This document shows positions 1 through 7,589 of a stretch of DNA of 8,910 nucleotides, piece by piece. Position numbers and translations under genes: made by a program. Position 1 is the first letter of the stretch. Each line of letters opens with the position of its first letter. This DNA is from Candidatus Zipacnadia bacterium (GTDB lineage: Bacteria; Armatimonadota; Zipacnadia; Zipacnadales; Zipacnadaceae). The stretch covers positions 1 through 8,910 of the forward strand of contig JALGTI010000107.1 of NCBI GenBank assembly GCA_029821455.1, in the 5' to 3' direction. The notes under the pieces are model-generated. The model had not been told where the DNA came from and did not search any database. It was given only the letters and a program-made list of their open reading frames with translations.

Positions 1-1220
1 ACCTCCCCGGGCTGAATGGCCTCTGCGCTCACAACCCGCACTCGCCCCTTCACCGGCTGCCCGGTGGGGTCTGACAGGATGAAGAGCACCTTGTTCTCCA
101 GGCCGGGGATGATGCGGCCGGCCTCGGGGATGGCGTTGATGTCCAGGTCAGCGGCCGCGACCACAGCAGTGGTGGTCACCTGCTCGGCGTGGTCAGCAGG
201 GTCGGTCACCTTGACATCGAACTGCAGGTACGCATTGCCCTGCTCGATAGGCTGGCCCACAAACGAGGCTGGCAACGTAGCCTCAAACTCATAGTGCCCT
301 TGCGCGTCAGTCTTCCCCTCAATCTGCGCTATCTCCGTAAGCTCAACGTCGAAGGTCTTGACGCTGACCTCGACATCTGCATTCGCCACAGGCTGGCCGA
401 AGAAATAGTCCACCTGCACGCTGCCGCTGGCGGTCTCGCCGGGCAGATAGTACGGCTTATCGGTCTCCAGCTTGATCTTGAACTTCGGCAGCACGTACCG
501 CTCGACCGTGACCTTCTTCTCGGTCTGCTGGTCATCCAGCAGCACGCGGATGGTATACCGGCCGGTGTTCACCTCGTCTGCAAGCTGAAAATCAGCGCTG
601 GCGACGCCATAGGCATTCGTGGTCTGCTGGGACTTGAAGACCTTATTACCCTTGGCATCGGCTGCCTCCAAGATGACTTGGCGGTCAGCGACGGCCTGCA
701 TGGTGGGCTTACGCAGGGCCAGGGCGCGGATGTGGATGAGCTGCCCGGGCTGGTAGATGGGCTTGTCGGTAGTCAGCAACACCTGGTAGCCACGCTTGAT
801 GGTGACCGTTTGCGTAGCTTCATCGCGGTGCTCGTCCTTTCGTGCGCGGACGCGCAGCTCGTACTGCCCCGGCTCCACATCCGGAATGTTGAAGCTGGCC
901 TCCACTGTCCCATACCGGTCGGTCCGGCCAACGAAGAGGCGCTCGACATAGCCGCCATCCTGGCTTGCCAGACGAATCGAGACCAGGGCCAGGTAGGCGG
1001 GCTTGCGCTTCGCGTGGTCGGTTACCACTATCCGCAGCGCCGCCGGCCCGCCGGCCAGCAGTTCCGTCTGCCCAACCAGTTCGATACCCAGAGGGTTGAG
1101 CGGCTCAGGTTGCCCACCGGCGGGGACGACAACGCCCCACAACACCACAGCCATCGCCAGAACCACAATAACGATGGCTGCTTTCTGCGCTCGCATTTGC
1201 TCTTGCGGGTCGGTCTTCAT
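1..1220 (-). CDS. Alpha-2-macroglobulin family protein, N-terminal part (runs off the left edge)
   Basis: The minus-strand frame is open from an ATG at 1220 to the window edge, giving 406 residues with no stop. TAGGAGG lies 8 nt upstream of the ATG and supports this start. Residues about 14-32 form one hydrophobic segment after a short polar N-terminus, so the protein is anchored or secreted. There is no lipobox cysteine, although many bacterial alpha-2-macroglobulins are lipoproteins. Residues about 45-145 look like a first beta-sandwich domain. TTDKPIYQPGQ at 150-160 is the hallmark start of the MG2 domain. VLPKFKIKLETDKPYYLPGE at 243-262 starts an MG3-like domain and repeats the TDKP-Y-PG pattern. 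Family members trap proteases outside the cytoplasm, often through a thioester (CxEQ) in the C-terminal half, which is not in this window. The family is clear; thioester status and partners cannot be judged. Confidence 0.9.
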   Translation of the reverse strand, partial: MKTDPQEQMRAQKAAIVIVVLAMAVVLWGVVVPAGGQPEPLNPLGIELVGQTELLAGGPAALRIVVTDHAKRKPAYLALVSIRLASQDGGYVERLFVGRTDRYGTVEASFNIPDVEPGQYELRVRARKDEHRDEATQTVTIKRGYQVLLTTDKPIYQPGQLIHIRALALRKPTMQAVADRQVILEAADAKGNKVFKSQQTTNAYGVASADFQLADEVNTGRYTIRVLLDDQQTEKKVTVERYVLPKFKIKLETDKPYYLPGETASGSVQVDYFFGQPVANADVEVSVKTFDVELTEIAQIEGKTDAQGHYEFEATLPASFVGQPIEQGNAYLQFDVKVTDPADHAEQVTTTAVVAAADLDINAIPEAGRIIPGLENKVLFILSDPTGQPVKGRVRVVSAEAIQPGE

Positions 1221-1437
1221 CACTTGTGCCTCCTATCAGCTTCCCCTCCACGGTGTGCTTAGACGTTCGTGCCGCTCATACGGTTCCCGCCTGGGCGCAT
1301 GCGTCGCTTTCTCAGACTCTAAATGGCGATGTCGGCCAGGCTTTCAGAAGCACCGACGGGCATGGCCGACAGCCTCACCATGGGCTGAGCTTGTCATACG
1401 GGCGACGTAGATTCCATCGTGGGACTATCTGGCGTTT
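1221..1437. other. Intergenic region between two minus-strand genes
   Basis: These 217 bases separate the stop of the heparinase-like gene from the start of the alpha-2-macroglobulin gene. No convincing gene was found. The region contains a 9-bp perfect inverted repeat (listed separately) and the ribosome binding site of the downstream gene. No clear -35/-10 pair was recognised, although the length leaves room for a promoter, so co-transcription of the two genes is uncertain. Confidence 0.6.
1330..1371. repeat. Inverted repeat TGTCGGCCA / TGGCCGACA
   Basis: Two perfect complementary 9-base arms, at 1330-1338 and 1363-1371, are separated by 24 bases. On the minus strand the repeat lies about 67-108 bases downstream of the heparinase-like stop codon and 110 bases upstream of the alpha-2-macroglobulin start. 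There is no T-run after it, so it is not a standard intrinsic terminator. It could be an operator or an mRNA hairpin. Confidence 0.45.
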
Positions 1438-3891
1438 TCAGGCAAGCTCCAGTTCGACCGAGGTACGGTCACCAACCGGGGTAATTATGGCTGTCTTCCC
1501 ACCATCGCGCAGTTCGGCCGGCCAGCCGTCAACTAGTGCTCTGGCGAACGGGCGCGGAGAGGTGATGGCAACCTCCACGATCAGGCCATACTGGTAGATA
1601 GAGTGCAGTTGGCCGCTGATCTTGTCCCCCGTCCACTGTAATTCCCCCGTCATTCTCGTCAGGAGGTGCTCATCCAGCCCGTGAGCCGGGTTCTTGTTCT
1701 GCCCCCACGCCGACCAGGCTGATACCTCGATGCTGATGCACCCAGGGATACAGAGCGAACGCACATCGTGAAAGGCCAAGCGATAGTCGTCGTCGGCCTG
1801 CCTTGTCGCAACCATCCGCGTATCGCCCTGGATGGCCTTATTGTCTACTCTGTGACCGTCAGTAGCAAAGCCAACTATGTGTGTGGCGCCTCTGGCCTCA
1901 AATGTAACGGCAACAGTGCCTGCAGTCCGCTCCAGTTCACGCGTGCTTGCCGCGATTGCCTGTCCCTCCTCTTCTGATGCAGCCGGTGCGAGCAGTGAAA
2001 GTAAGCCGACTCGCTGTCCCTCCTCAAGTCCGGTGTGAGCATATATGCAGTCGCAGAGTCGCTCCGTCGGCACACTAGTGTAGTTGCGGAAGTTCCACGG
2101 CCAGGTGTGCTGCTCGACGCTGCCAGTGTCACAATCAGCCGGCAGGATCGCCAGCAACTGCGGCCAGGTCGGTTCATCGGTCAGCGGGAGTGGGTCGTCC
2201 AGAAGGAACGCGCGGTCGCTTAACTGCCGCGCACGGTGAGCGTGAAATAGGGGGCCAATTTCGTGACTTCCGCACAGTGACGTGGCGTCATCATAAATGG
2301 CCACAAAAGCGCCATCGCGTGCAGCCAGCAGGCTGCGGCGATAGTCCACAGCGCGGTGGAAATAGCCTCGGGCGAAATAGCTGGTCAGCATATAGGTCGG
2401 CAGGTCGGCAAGCGCCTCAATCGTAAAGCGATGGAATGGCATCTCGAAGACGTGAATATGATAATCCGGATTGTGAGTAGGAAACTCGTCCTGGCCGGCT
2501 GGCTGGACATAGAGCAGATTGTGGTACTCTGGCTGCACCTGGGGGTAGCCCTTGTCGTGTAGCAGTATCTCGCCGTCGGCAACCAGCGCCAGGATCGCCC
2601 CGTCATCAAAGTGCGAGTGCTGGCCGCCGGTGCGGAGGTTACAGGCGATGAAGGGATCGTTTGGCTCCCAGCCCCCGCGCAGGATCACCTTGTCAACCAG
2701 GTCCTCCCCCCATCGCAGCGCATTGCTCGGGTCGAAACTGTCGAGGGATTGTGTGATGTGGATATGGTGCCTGGCTCCGGTGACCGACGAGCCGAGCCGT
2801 GGCTCCTGCGGCGCGATGCTTTCGTCCATATGGATAGCTGCAAACACGGCTTCAGGGCCGTCGAGGGCCGTCAACTCAGCACTCTCTGGCGACTGGCCCT
2901 CTGCGAGTTTGGACCTGACATTCCAGTTGTGTAACGCCTGGCTGGCCCACCGATACGAGGGATTCTGATACCTGGCCGCTGCCCATTCGAAGATAGCCAG
3001 CCAGTTGAGAGAATTCCCGCCGATGCCGTGGTCGTTGCCAAATTCGAGTCCCCACCCAATCGGGCTATATCGTGCCACGCAGCGATTCAGGATACGCTCC
3101 CAGTCAATCTGTTCGTGGAAGGCGGATAGCTCCGGTGCAGCAGTGGCGTGTGCGATGACGGAAAAAATGTTGACGGCGTCGTAACCGGGCGCATCATGCA
3201 CATGCCCCTGCAGCTCGGTCCACTCGGCCAGGAGCTGGCGCATAAACCTACCCCAGACTTCAGCGTGCGGATGGTCCGGGAACAGCACAGTGCAAAGACT
3301 GATGCCCATTCCCGGAATCGTTATCAGGTCGTGGGTGCGTTGGCGCTTGGCTGCATCACAGGCAATCACGAAGCGATCAGCGGCGCTCGCCAAAGCCTGC
3401 GTGAGAAGCTCATGCTCCTCGTATGATAGCAAGGCTCGATCCTCTTCGTTCACCATAAGCAACGTATGAGCCGCCAGAGGAAACTCAAAATGCATTGGGG
3501 CCAACACAACCATCTCGCCCCACGACGTCGGCGACGCCCAGGACGGTCTGAATGTGGTGCGGCGTGCTGAAGCCCACGCGGCCCGTGCGGCGGCTGCCTG
3601 GCCTGGGTTAATTGCTTTGGGCATCACTGGTTCCACGGCTTGGTCAGCTAATTCTGCCTCATCCAGAGCATAGGCGCGGGCGGCAGCGCCCAGCAGCGTG
3701 CCTGCGCACTCCAGCCAGATACGGTCGCTGGTCAACTTCCACGTAAGTGCCGACCGCCACGCGGCTCGCAGGTAGTCCGGGCAGGGCTTGTCAGGCAGGG
3801 CTAGGTCAGTTTCCTCCGTGAGGGTAATGTTATCTGCCCCGTGGTGGATCGCTGCGCGCGTCAGCAACTCTCTGGTCAGTATGTGGTCCAT
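1438..3891 (-). CDS. Heparinase II/III-like protein, putative polysaccharide or oligosaccharide lyase
   Basis: The protein has 817 residues from the ATG at 3891, which has GGAGG about 7 nt upstream. An in-frame GTG at 3912 lies before that site and is less likely. The N-terminal half (about 1-350) is helical and rich in Ala and Trp, as in the alpha/alpha toroid of this superfamily, and contains NDHGIGGNSLNW (286-297). The second half looks like the beta-sandwich. GGQHSHFDDGAI (422-433) followed by LLHDKGYPQ (443-451) matches the H-x-H-x-D and 'D-x-GY' pattern of heparinase II/III domains. HRAVDYRRSLL (512-522) fits the conserved strand that follows. Known relatives cleave uronic-acid polysaccharides by beta-elimination. 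No signal peptide is visible, so it may act in the cytoplasm on imported oligosaccharides, which is inference. The substrate cannot be assigned. It is transcribed divergently from pabB. Confidence 0.75.
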   Translation of the reverse strand: MDHILTRELLTRAAIHHGADNITLTEETDLALPDKPCPDYLRAAWRSALTWKLTSDRIWLECAGTLLGAAARAYALDEAELADQAVEPVMPKAINPGQAAAARAAWASARRTTFRPSWASPTSWGEMVVLAPMHFEFPLAAHTLLMVNEEDRALLSYEEHELLTQALASAADRFVIACDAAKRQRTHDLITIPGMGISLCTVLFPDHPHAEVWGRFMRQLLAEWTELQGHVHDAPGYDAVNIFSVIAHATAAPELSAFHEQIDWERILNRCVARYSPIGWGLEFGNDHGIGGNSLNWLAIFEWAAARYQNPSYRWASQALHNWNVRSKLAEGQSPESAELTALDGPEAVFAAIHMDESIAPQEPRLGSSVTGARHHIHITQSLDSFDPSNALRWGEDLVDKVILRGGWEPNDPFIACNLRTGGQHSHFDDGAILALVADGEILLHDKGYPQVQPEYHNLLYVQPAGQDEFPTHNPDYHIHVFEMPFHRFTIEALADLPTYMLTSYFARGYFHRAVDYRRSLLAARDGAFVAIYDDATSLCGSHEIGPLFHAHRARQLSDRAFLLDDPLPLTDEPTWPQLLAILPADCDTGSVEQHTWPWNFRNYTSVPTERLCDCIYAHTGLEEGQRVGLLSLLAPAASEEEGQAIAASTRELERTAGTVAVTFEARGATHIVGFATDGHRVDNKAIQGDTRMVATRQADDDYRLAFHDVRSLCIPGCISIEVSAWSAWGQNKNPAHGLDEHLLTRMTGELQWTGDKISGQLHSIYQYGLIVEVAITSPRPFARALVDGWPAELRDGGKTAIITPVGDRTSVELELA

Positions 3892-4019
3892 TTGCCGGCC
3901 TCCAAAGTCCACAAAGATACGCCTACGCCAGCCGCTACGCCGGTGCTCAGTTCACCCATCGCAAGATGGTTTCCTTCCTCGGAGGATGTTGACCGGCCAC
4001 CGGCGAAATGGAGGGCGAT
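3892..4019. promoter_or_regulatory. Divergent intergenic region with TACGCC direct repeats
   Basis: This region lies between the start of the heparinase-like gene (minus) and the short ORF or pabB (plus), so promoters for both directions should be here. TACGCC occurs at 3918, 3924 and 3936, at spacings of 6 and 12 bases. CCATC-GCAA-GATGG at 3956-3969 can form a small hairpin with a GNRA-type loop. No -35/-10 pair stands out: TTGACC at 3989 has no good -10 partner. The division of regulatory sites is therefore not resolved. Confidence 0.35.
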
Positions 4020-4073
4020 ATGAGAGTACTTCATCTGAGCCGTCTGGTCCGAGTGCGATTCGCGCGATGGTGA
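4020..4073 (+). CDS. Short ORF (17 codons) overlapping the pabB start; possible leader peptide
   Basis: ATG at 4020 is preceded by GGAGGG at 4010-4015 with a 4-nt gap, the best ribosome binding site in the region. It reads 17 codons (MRVLHLSRLVRVRFARW) and ends at TGA 4071-4073. The stop overlaps the proposed pabB ATG at 4067, the arrangement expected of translational coupling. pabB itself has only a weak site upstream of its ATG. The peptide has one Trp, directly before the stop, and several Arg; it is not a typical Trp-rich attenuator leader. The other explanation is that this is the true pabB N-terminus, cut off by a one-base indel. The two cannot be told apart from one sequence. Confidence 0.35.
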   Translation: MRVLHLSRLVRVRFARW

Positions 4074-5458
4074 CAGATAGCTTCACAGAGTTTGAGGCTG
4101 CGCCCGCGCCGGTTGCTGTCTGCGATGCGGTGGTGGGATTGAACCACCCGGTCTTCCTTGACAGTGGCATGCAGATCGGCCGCTTTGGCGATTATTCGTT
4201 CGTAAGCTGCGAACCCAGCGTTATATTACGCGCCTGGGACCGGCAGGTCGAACTCATTGAGGAAGGCGCGGCGCGGCACCTAGAGGCTGATCCGTTTGAA
4301 GTCCTTGAAGACCAGCTTATCCGGCGCCGTCGCGATAGAGCCGAAGCGCCTGTCCCATTGACTGGCGGCGCCATCGGCTACTTTGGCTATGACCTGGGCC
4401 GCCTCATCGAACGCTTGCCTGAAGATACGGTGGATGACATCGGCGGCCCGGAGATGTACCTGAGCTTTTACGGTGCTGTCTATGGCTACGACCACAAGCA
4501 AGAGCGTGGCTACCTGTGCGGGGACACCGAAAGCACAAGCTGGGTGGCGTTAGAGGAGGCCATCGCGAAGCTTGGAGAAGGTGCAACCGTAGACTCGGGC
4601 CCTGATTCGCGACTCGGTCAAGGCCTTCGCTGCAACTTCAGCCCGGACACGTACAAGGCAGGCGTGGCCCGAGCAATAGAGTACATCGCGGCGGGCGATA
4701 TCTTCCAGGTCAACCTCTCCCAGCGCTTTGACTGTGAATTGCTGGTTGAGCCGTGGGAGTTATATAAGCGGCTGCGCTGCGTTAACCCCGCGCCGTTTGC
4801 GGCATATCTGGGTTTCGATGATATTGAGGTTGTAAGCGCCTCGCCGGAGCGCTTTATGCGGGTTAGTGATGGTTGGGTCCAGACCCGGCCCATCAAGGGG
4901 ACCCGGCCCCGTGGGCCCAGGCCGGAAGAAGACGCGTCCCTGGCCGAGGAACTACTGACCAGCGAGAAGGACCGGGCTGAACTGTTGATGATCGTAGACC
5001 TGGAGCGCAATGACCTGGGGCGAGTGTGCCGCTTCGGAACGGTGCGGGTGCCGGAGCTGATGGTGCTGGAGAGCTACCCCACTGTGCATCACCTCGTCTC
5101 CACCGTCGTTGGCCAGTTGCGCGAGGATAAAACCAATGTGGATCTGCTCCGGGCTAGCTTCCCCGGCGGCTCGATAACCGGCGCACCCAAGGTGCGTTCG
5201 ATGGAGATTATTGAGGAACTGGAGCCGACCCGTCGCGGCGTCTATACCGGCAGTATCGGCTATCTGGGTTACGACGGCGAGATGGACATCAGCATCGTCA
5301 TCCGCACAATTGTCGTCCGCGAGGGGCGGGCATACTTCCAGGTCGGTGGTGGGATTGTCAAAGACTCAACGCCCGAGGGAGAGTACATCGAGACGCTGGA
5401 CAAGGGCCGCGCGCTCGCCCGCGCCCTGCATGTGGAGGACGAGACGCCTTTTGGCTGA
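4067..5458 (+). CDS. pabB: Aminodeoxychorismate synthase component I
   Basis: PabB converts chorismate and ammonia (from PabA) to 4-amino-4-deoxychorismate, the precursor of p-aminobenzoate and folate, in the cytoplasm. From ATG 4067 it has 463 residues, close to the usual 450-470. Visible landmarks are VFLDSG (29-34), GGAIGYFGYDLGR (100-112), AAGDIFQVNLSQRF (208-221), PIKGTRPRG (275-283), DLERNDLGRV (311-320), FPGGSITGAPK (365-375) and ETLDKGRA (442-449). The Lys in PIKGT (277) is characteristic of aminodeoxychorismate synthase; anthranilate synthases (TrpE) have Ala there. This is the main reason for choosing pabB over trpE. The frame is open back to 3788, but that would overlap the divergent gene, and the upstream translation looks non-coding. 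The start is uncertain: ATG 3986 and a frameshifted start at 4020 are alternatives. Confidence 0.9.
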   Translation: MVTDSFTEFEAAPAPVAVCDAVVGLNHPVFLDSGMQIGRFGDYSFVSCEPSVILRAWDRQVELIEEGAARHLEADPFEVLEDQLIRRRRDRAEAPVPLTGGAIGYFGYDLGRLIERLPEDTVDDIGGPEMYLSFYGAVYGYDHKQERGYLCGDTESTSWVALEEAIAKLGEGATVDSGPDSRLGQGLRCNFSPDTYKAGVARAIEYIAAGDIFQVNLSQRFDCELLVEPWELYKRLRCVNPAPFAAYLGFDDIEVVSASPERFMRVSDGWVQTRPIKGTRPRGPRPEEDASLAEELLTSEKDRAELLMIVDLERNDLGRVCRFGTVRVPELMVLESYPTVHHLVSTVVGQLREDKTNVDLLRASFPGGSITGAPKVRSMEIIEELEPTRRGVYTGSIGYLGYDGEMDISIVIRTIVVREGRAYFQVGGGIVKDSTPEGEYIETLDKGRALARALHVEDETPFG

Positions 5459-5540
5459 GAAACCCGTGCAGGAGCACGTTGGCAATATGCAGAAACAGTA
5501 ATACCGCAAAGAAACCTTCTTTCCAGAAAGGGGAAGACTT

Positions 5541-6857
5541 ATGCCTGGCATTAAGCTCTGCATTCTTGGTGGCGGGAGCCACTACACACATCACATGTTG
5601 TATACGTTCGCCTCGCACGTTGCCACCGGCGACCTGGCCGGCTCCACAATTTCCCTCTACGACATCAATGTGGAACACGCGCAACTGATGGCGGATTTCG
5701 CTAACAGCGTTGCCAAGGCCAAGCAGCTTGACTTCAAGGTGGAGGCAGAGGCCAATCTCGACAAGGCCCTCGCAGGGTCCGATTTTGTCTTCTCGTCCAT
5801 ACGCGTGGGTGGCTTCGACCAACTGGAGTGGGATGAGTCCGTGCCGACAGATCATGGAATCCTTGGGCAGGAGACTACCGGCGTGTCAGGGGTATTTATG
5901 ATGTGCAGGCAGGCCCCGGCCATTGAGATGCTCGCAAAGGCCATCGAGAGGGTATCTCCTGAGGCTATTGTCATCAACTACAGCAACCCCTCCGGCATGG
6001 TCACCTATCTCACCGAGCTCGTCACCGACCTCAATTGCATCGGCCTCTGCGACGGGGTATATGGCGTCAAGTGGCTGATGTGCAAGCTGATGGGATTGCC
6101 GATGGAAGAGGCCATCAATATTGAGGCCTATGTCGCCGGCGTCAATCACTGCACGTGGACCTTGCAGCTTCGCTATCAGGGCGAGGACCTCTACCCTCGG
6201 GTCGGCGAATTGTTCGAAGCGGTGGACTGGAACAATGTTGATGACAAGCACCTCGAGCAGACCTACCAGGTCTACCGACACTATGGTCTGCTGCCGGGTT
6301 CGACGTACTACACACGCTACCACATGTATGTGCACGACTTCATTAGAGACTTCGCCAAGCCCGATGCCTATCGACTCTCTCACGCCCTCAGGCAGCAATC
6401 CGCCGAAATCTATCCCTGGTGCCGCAGCCAGATTGGCAAGGCTGATGCTGACTTCTCGCCCTCGATGGGTCTCGAATCGGCGCACGGCGATCAGGCGATG
6501 GGGTCACTTCACAAGATGGCCTGCGATACGCACGCTATGGAGATAGTCAATGTGGAGAATAATGGAGCCATCTCCAATATGCCGGATGAGGCGATCGTCG
6601 AGATCCCGGCGATTATGACCAGACAGGGCGCGGACCCTTACTCGATGGGCCCGCTGCCGGATTCAGTGCTGGGGCATGTGCTGTCAACTGACCTCCACTA
6701 CCGCCTCTCCGTCCGCGCGGCGATGGCCGGTGATAAGGACCTGGTAATCCAGGCGGCGATGGCCTTCCCCAGTAATGTGGACCTCGACGTGATGGTGGAA
6801 GTGGTTGACGAGCTATTCGAGAAGCACAAGGACTGGCTGCCGCAGTTCGATCTGTAG
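5541..6857 (+). CDS. GH4 family NAD- and metal-dependent glycosidase (alpha-glucosidase / 6-phospho-glycosidase type)
   Basis: The protein has 438 residues, normal for glycoside hydrolase family 4. AGGGG seven bases upstream supports the ATG. The N-terminal Rossmann motif is ILGGGSH (8-14), with an acidic Asp41 (LYDIN) ending the second strand. GQETTG (109-114), NYSNPSG (146-152), Cys170 in GLCDG and His203 in GVNHCTW match the conserved positions; the Cys and His are the expected metal ligands. Tyrosines in TYYTRYHMY (255-263) are candidates for the catalytic base. NNGAISNMPDEAIVEIP (340-356) is the usual C-terminal block. GH4 enzymes cleave by oxidation at C3 and elimination, with NAD and Mn or another divalent metal, in the cytosol. 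The residues around Cys170 differ from the common 6-phospho-beta-glucosidase and alpha-galacturonidase forms I know, so the substrate is left open. It lies 82 bp downstream of pabB on the same strand and may be co-transcribed. Confidence 0.88.
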   Translation: MPGIKLCILGGGSHYTHHMLYTFASHVATGDLAGSTISLYDINVEHAQLMADFANSVAKAKQLDFKVEAEANLDKALAGSDFVFSSIRVGGFDQLEWDESVPTDHGILGQETTGVSGVFMMCRQAPAIEMLAKAIERVSPEAIVINYSNPSGMVTYLTELVTDLNCIGLCDGVYGVKWLMCKLMGLPMEEAINIEAYVAGVNHCTWTLQLRYQGEDLYPRVGELFEAVDWNNVDDKHLEQTYQVYRHYGLLPGSTYYTRYHMYVHDFIRDFAKPDAYRLSHALRQQSAEIYPWCRSQIGKADADFSPSMGLESAHGDQAMGSLHKMACDTHAMEIVNVENNGAISNMPDEAIVEIPAIMTRQGADPYSMGPLPDSVLGHVLSTDLHYRLSVRAAMAGDKDLVIQAAMAFPSNVDLDVMVEVVDELFEKHKDWLPQFDL

Positions 6858-6956
6858 CGGACAGGCGCTGGCCCGCGCTTTGGACGTGGACGCTGATGCA
6901 GCCTTAGTGCTGCAGATGCATAAGCTGCAGAGATTCAGGGGGAGGGTGTCCCGAGC

Positions 6957-7364
6957 ATGGCCGAGAGCACCGAAAGGAACAATACATCCGCCACATCCGC
7001 GACTGTACTCATAATAGATGATAATCTGGTGATGCTGGAGGCGTGTCGCGAGATACTGGAAAAAGCCGGGTATCGTGTGCTGGTGGCGGAGGAGGGGGCA
7101 GCAGGGGTCGAAAGACTACGCAGAGAGCGCCAGGAAATTGACCTGATCATCCTGGATTGGATGCTGCCTACCACAAGCGGGGATGAATGGCTGGCCGAGA
7201 TTCTCAGAATTGATCCGAAGGCCAGGGTAATCTTCGCCACCGGTCACATAGTAGACGAAGCTACGCGCCGGCGGGTCGAACCCAGGGTGCGAGGCTTCCT
7301 ACGCAAGCCCTTCGCCGCCAATAAGCTGCTGGAGATTGTGCAGAAGGTTCTCGCAGAGCAGTAA
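6957..7364 (+). CDS. Stand-alone response regulator receiver domain
   Basis: The protein has 135 residues: a 15-residue polar N-terminal tail, then one CheY-like receiver domain and no output domain. Key residues are in place: Asp21-Asp22 (acidic pocket, after VLII), Asp67 in LIILDWMLP (phosphoacceptor), Thr95 in FATGH (switch) and Lys117 in FLRKPF. It is therefore expected to be phosphorylated and to act through protein contact. GGGGAGGG lies 10 bases upstream of the ATG, a little far but strong. No histidine kinase or regulated output gene lies nearby, so its partner is unknown. It starts 99 bp after the GH4 gene on the same strand and could be at the end of that transcript. Confidence 0.9.
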   Translation: MAESTERNNTSATSATVLIIDDNLVMLEACREILEKAGYRVLVAEEGAAGVERLRRERQEIDLIILDWMLPTTSGDEWLAEILRIDPKARVIFATGHIVDEATRRRVEPRVRGFLRKPFAANKLLEIVQKVLAEQ

Positions 7365-7589
7365 GAACGGCTGCTATGACCTCTCGTTGATTGTCACGGG
7401 TTCTCTGATTGGTAGGGGCGCGTTTCATCGCGCCCCTGTGCGTTGCTAGGTCTCTGGGCGTCACGAATGACGCCCCTACTGAATACACCCAAGGGCTTGG
7501 CCTGTGCCCGTTGTTGTGCCTCCTGACTACGCTTGATGATCTGCTCACAATACCCCCGCAAAAGGGAATCTCCCCAAACGATGGCACGT
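7365..7589. other. Non-coding stretch between response regulator and ferredoxin
   Basis: These 225 bases show no credible gene. They hold the palindromic element at 7412-7479 (listed separately) and then GC-poor sequence leading to the ferredoxin promoter region. The open minus-strand frame crossing it has no recognisable protein content. Confidence 0.6.
7412..7479. repeat. REP/MITE-like palindromic element
   Basis: The element begins with GTAGGGGCG (7412-7420) and ends with its exact reverse complement CGCCCCTAC (7471-7479). Inside are two strong hairpins. The first is AGGGGCGCG (7414-7422) pairing with CGCGCCCCT (7429-7437) around a 6-base loop. The second is GGGCGTCA (7456-7463) pairing with TGACGCCC (7468-7475) around CGAA. 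A 68-bp unit with 9-bp terminal inverted repeats and nested stems is typical of dispersed non-coding palindromes such as REP units or MITEs, usually present in many genomic copies. Only one copy is in this window, so dispersal is inferred. It may also act as a transcription barrier after the response regulator, although no T-run follows. Confidence 0.65.

Noticed and set aside
189..1262. Long plus-strand open frame of 357 codons
   Set aside because: It lies antisense to the alpha-2-macroglobulin gene, whose minus-strand translation carries clear MG2 motifs. The plus-strand protein resembles nothing and is Leu/Arg/Gly-rich, as expected of a shadow frame.
4067..5458. Anthranilate synthase component I (trpE) as the identity
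   Set aside because: The PIKGT motif with Lys277 fits aminodeoxychorismate synthase better than the PIAGT of anthranilate synthases, and no other trp genes are present.
5886..6485. Minus-strand open frame of 199 codons
   Set aside because: It is antisense to the conserved core of the GH4 gene and has no recognisable protein features.
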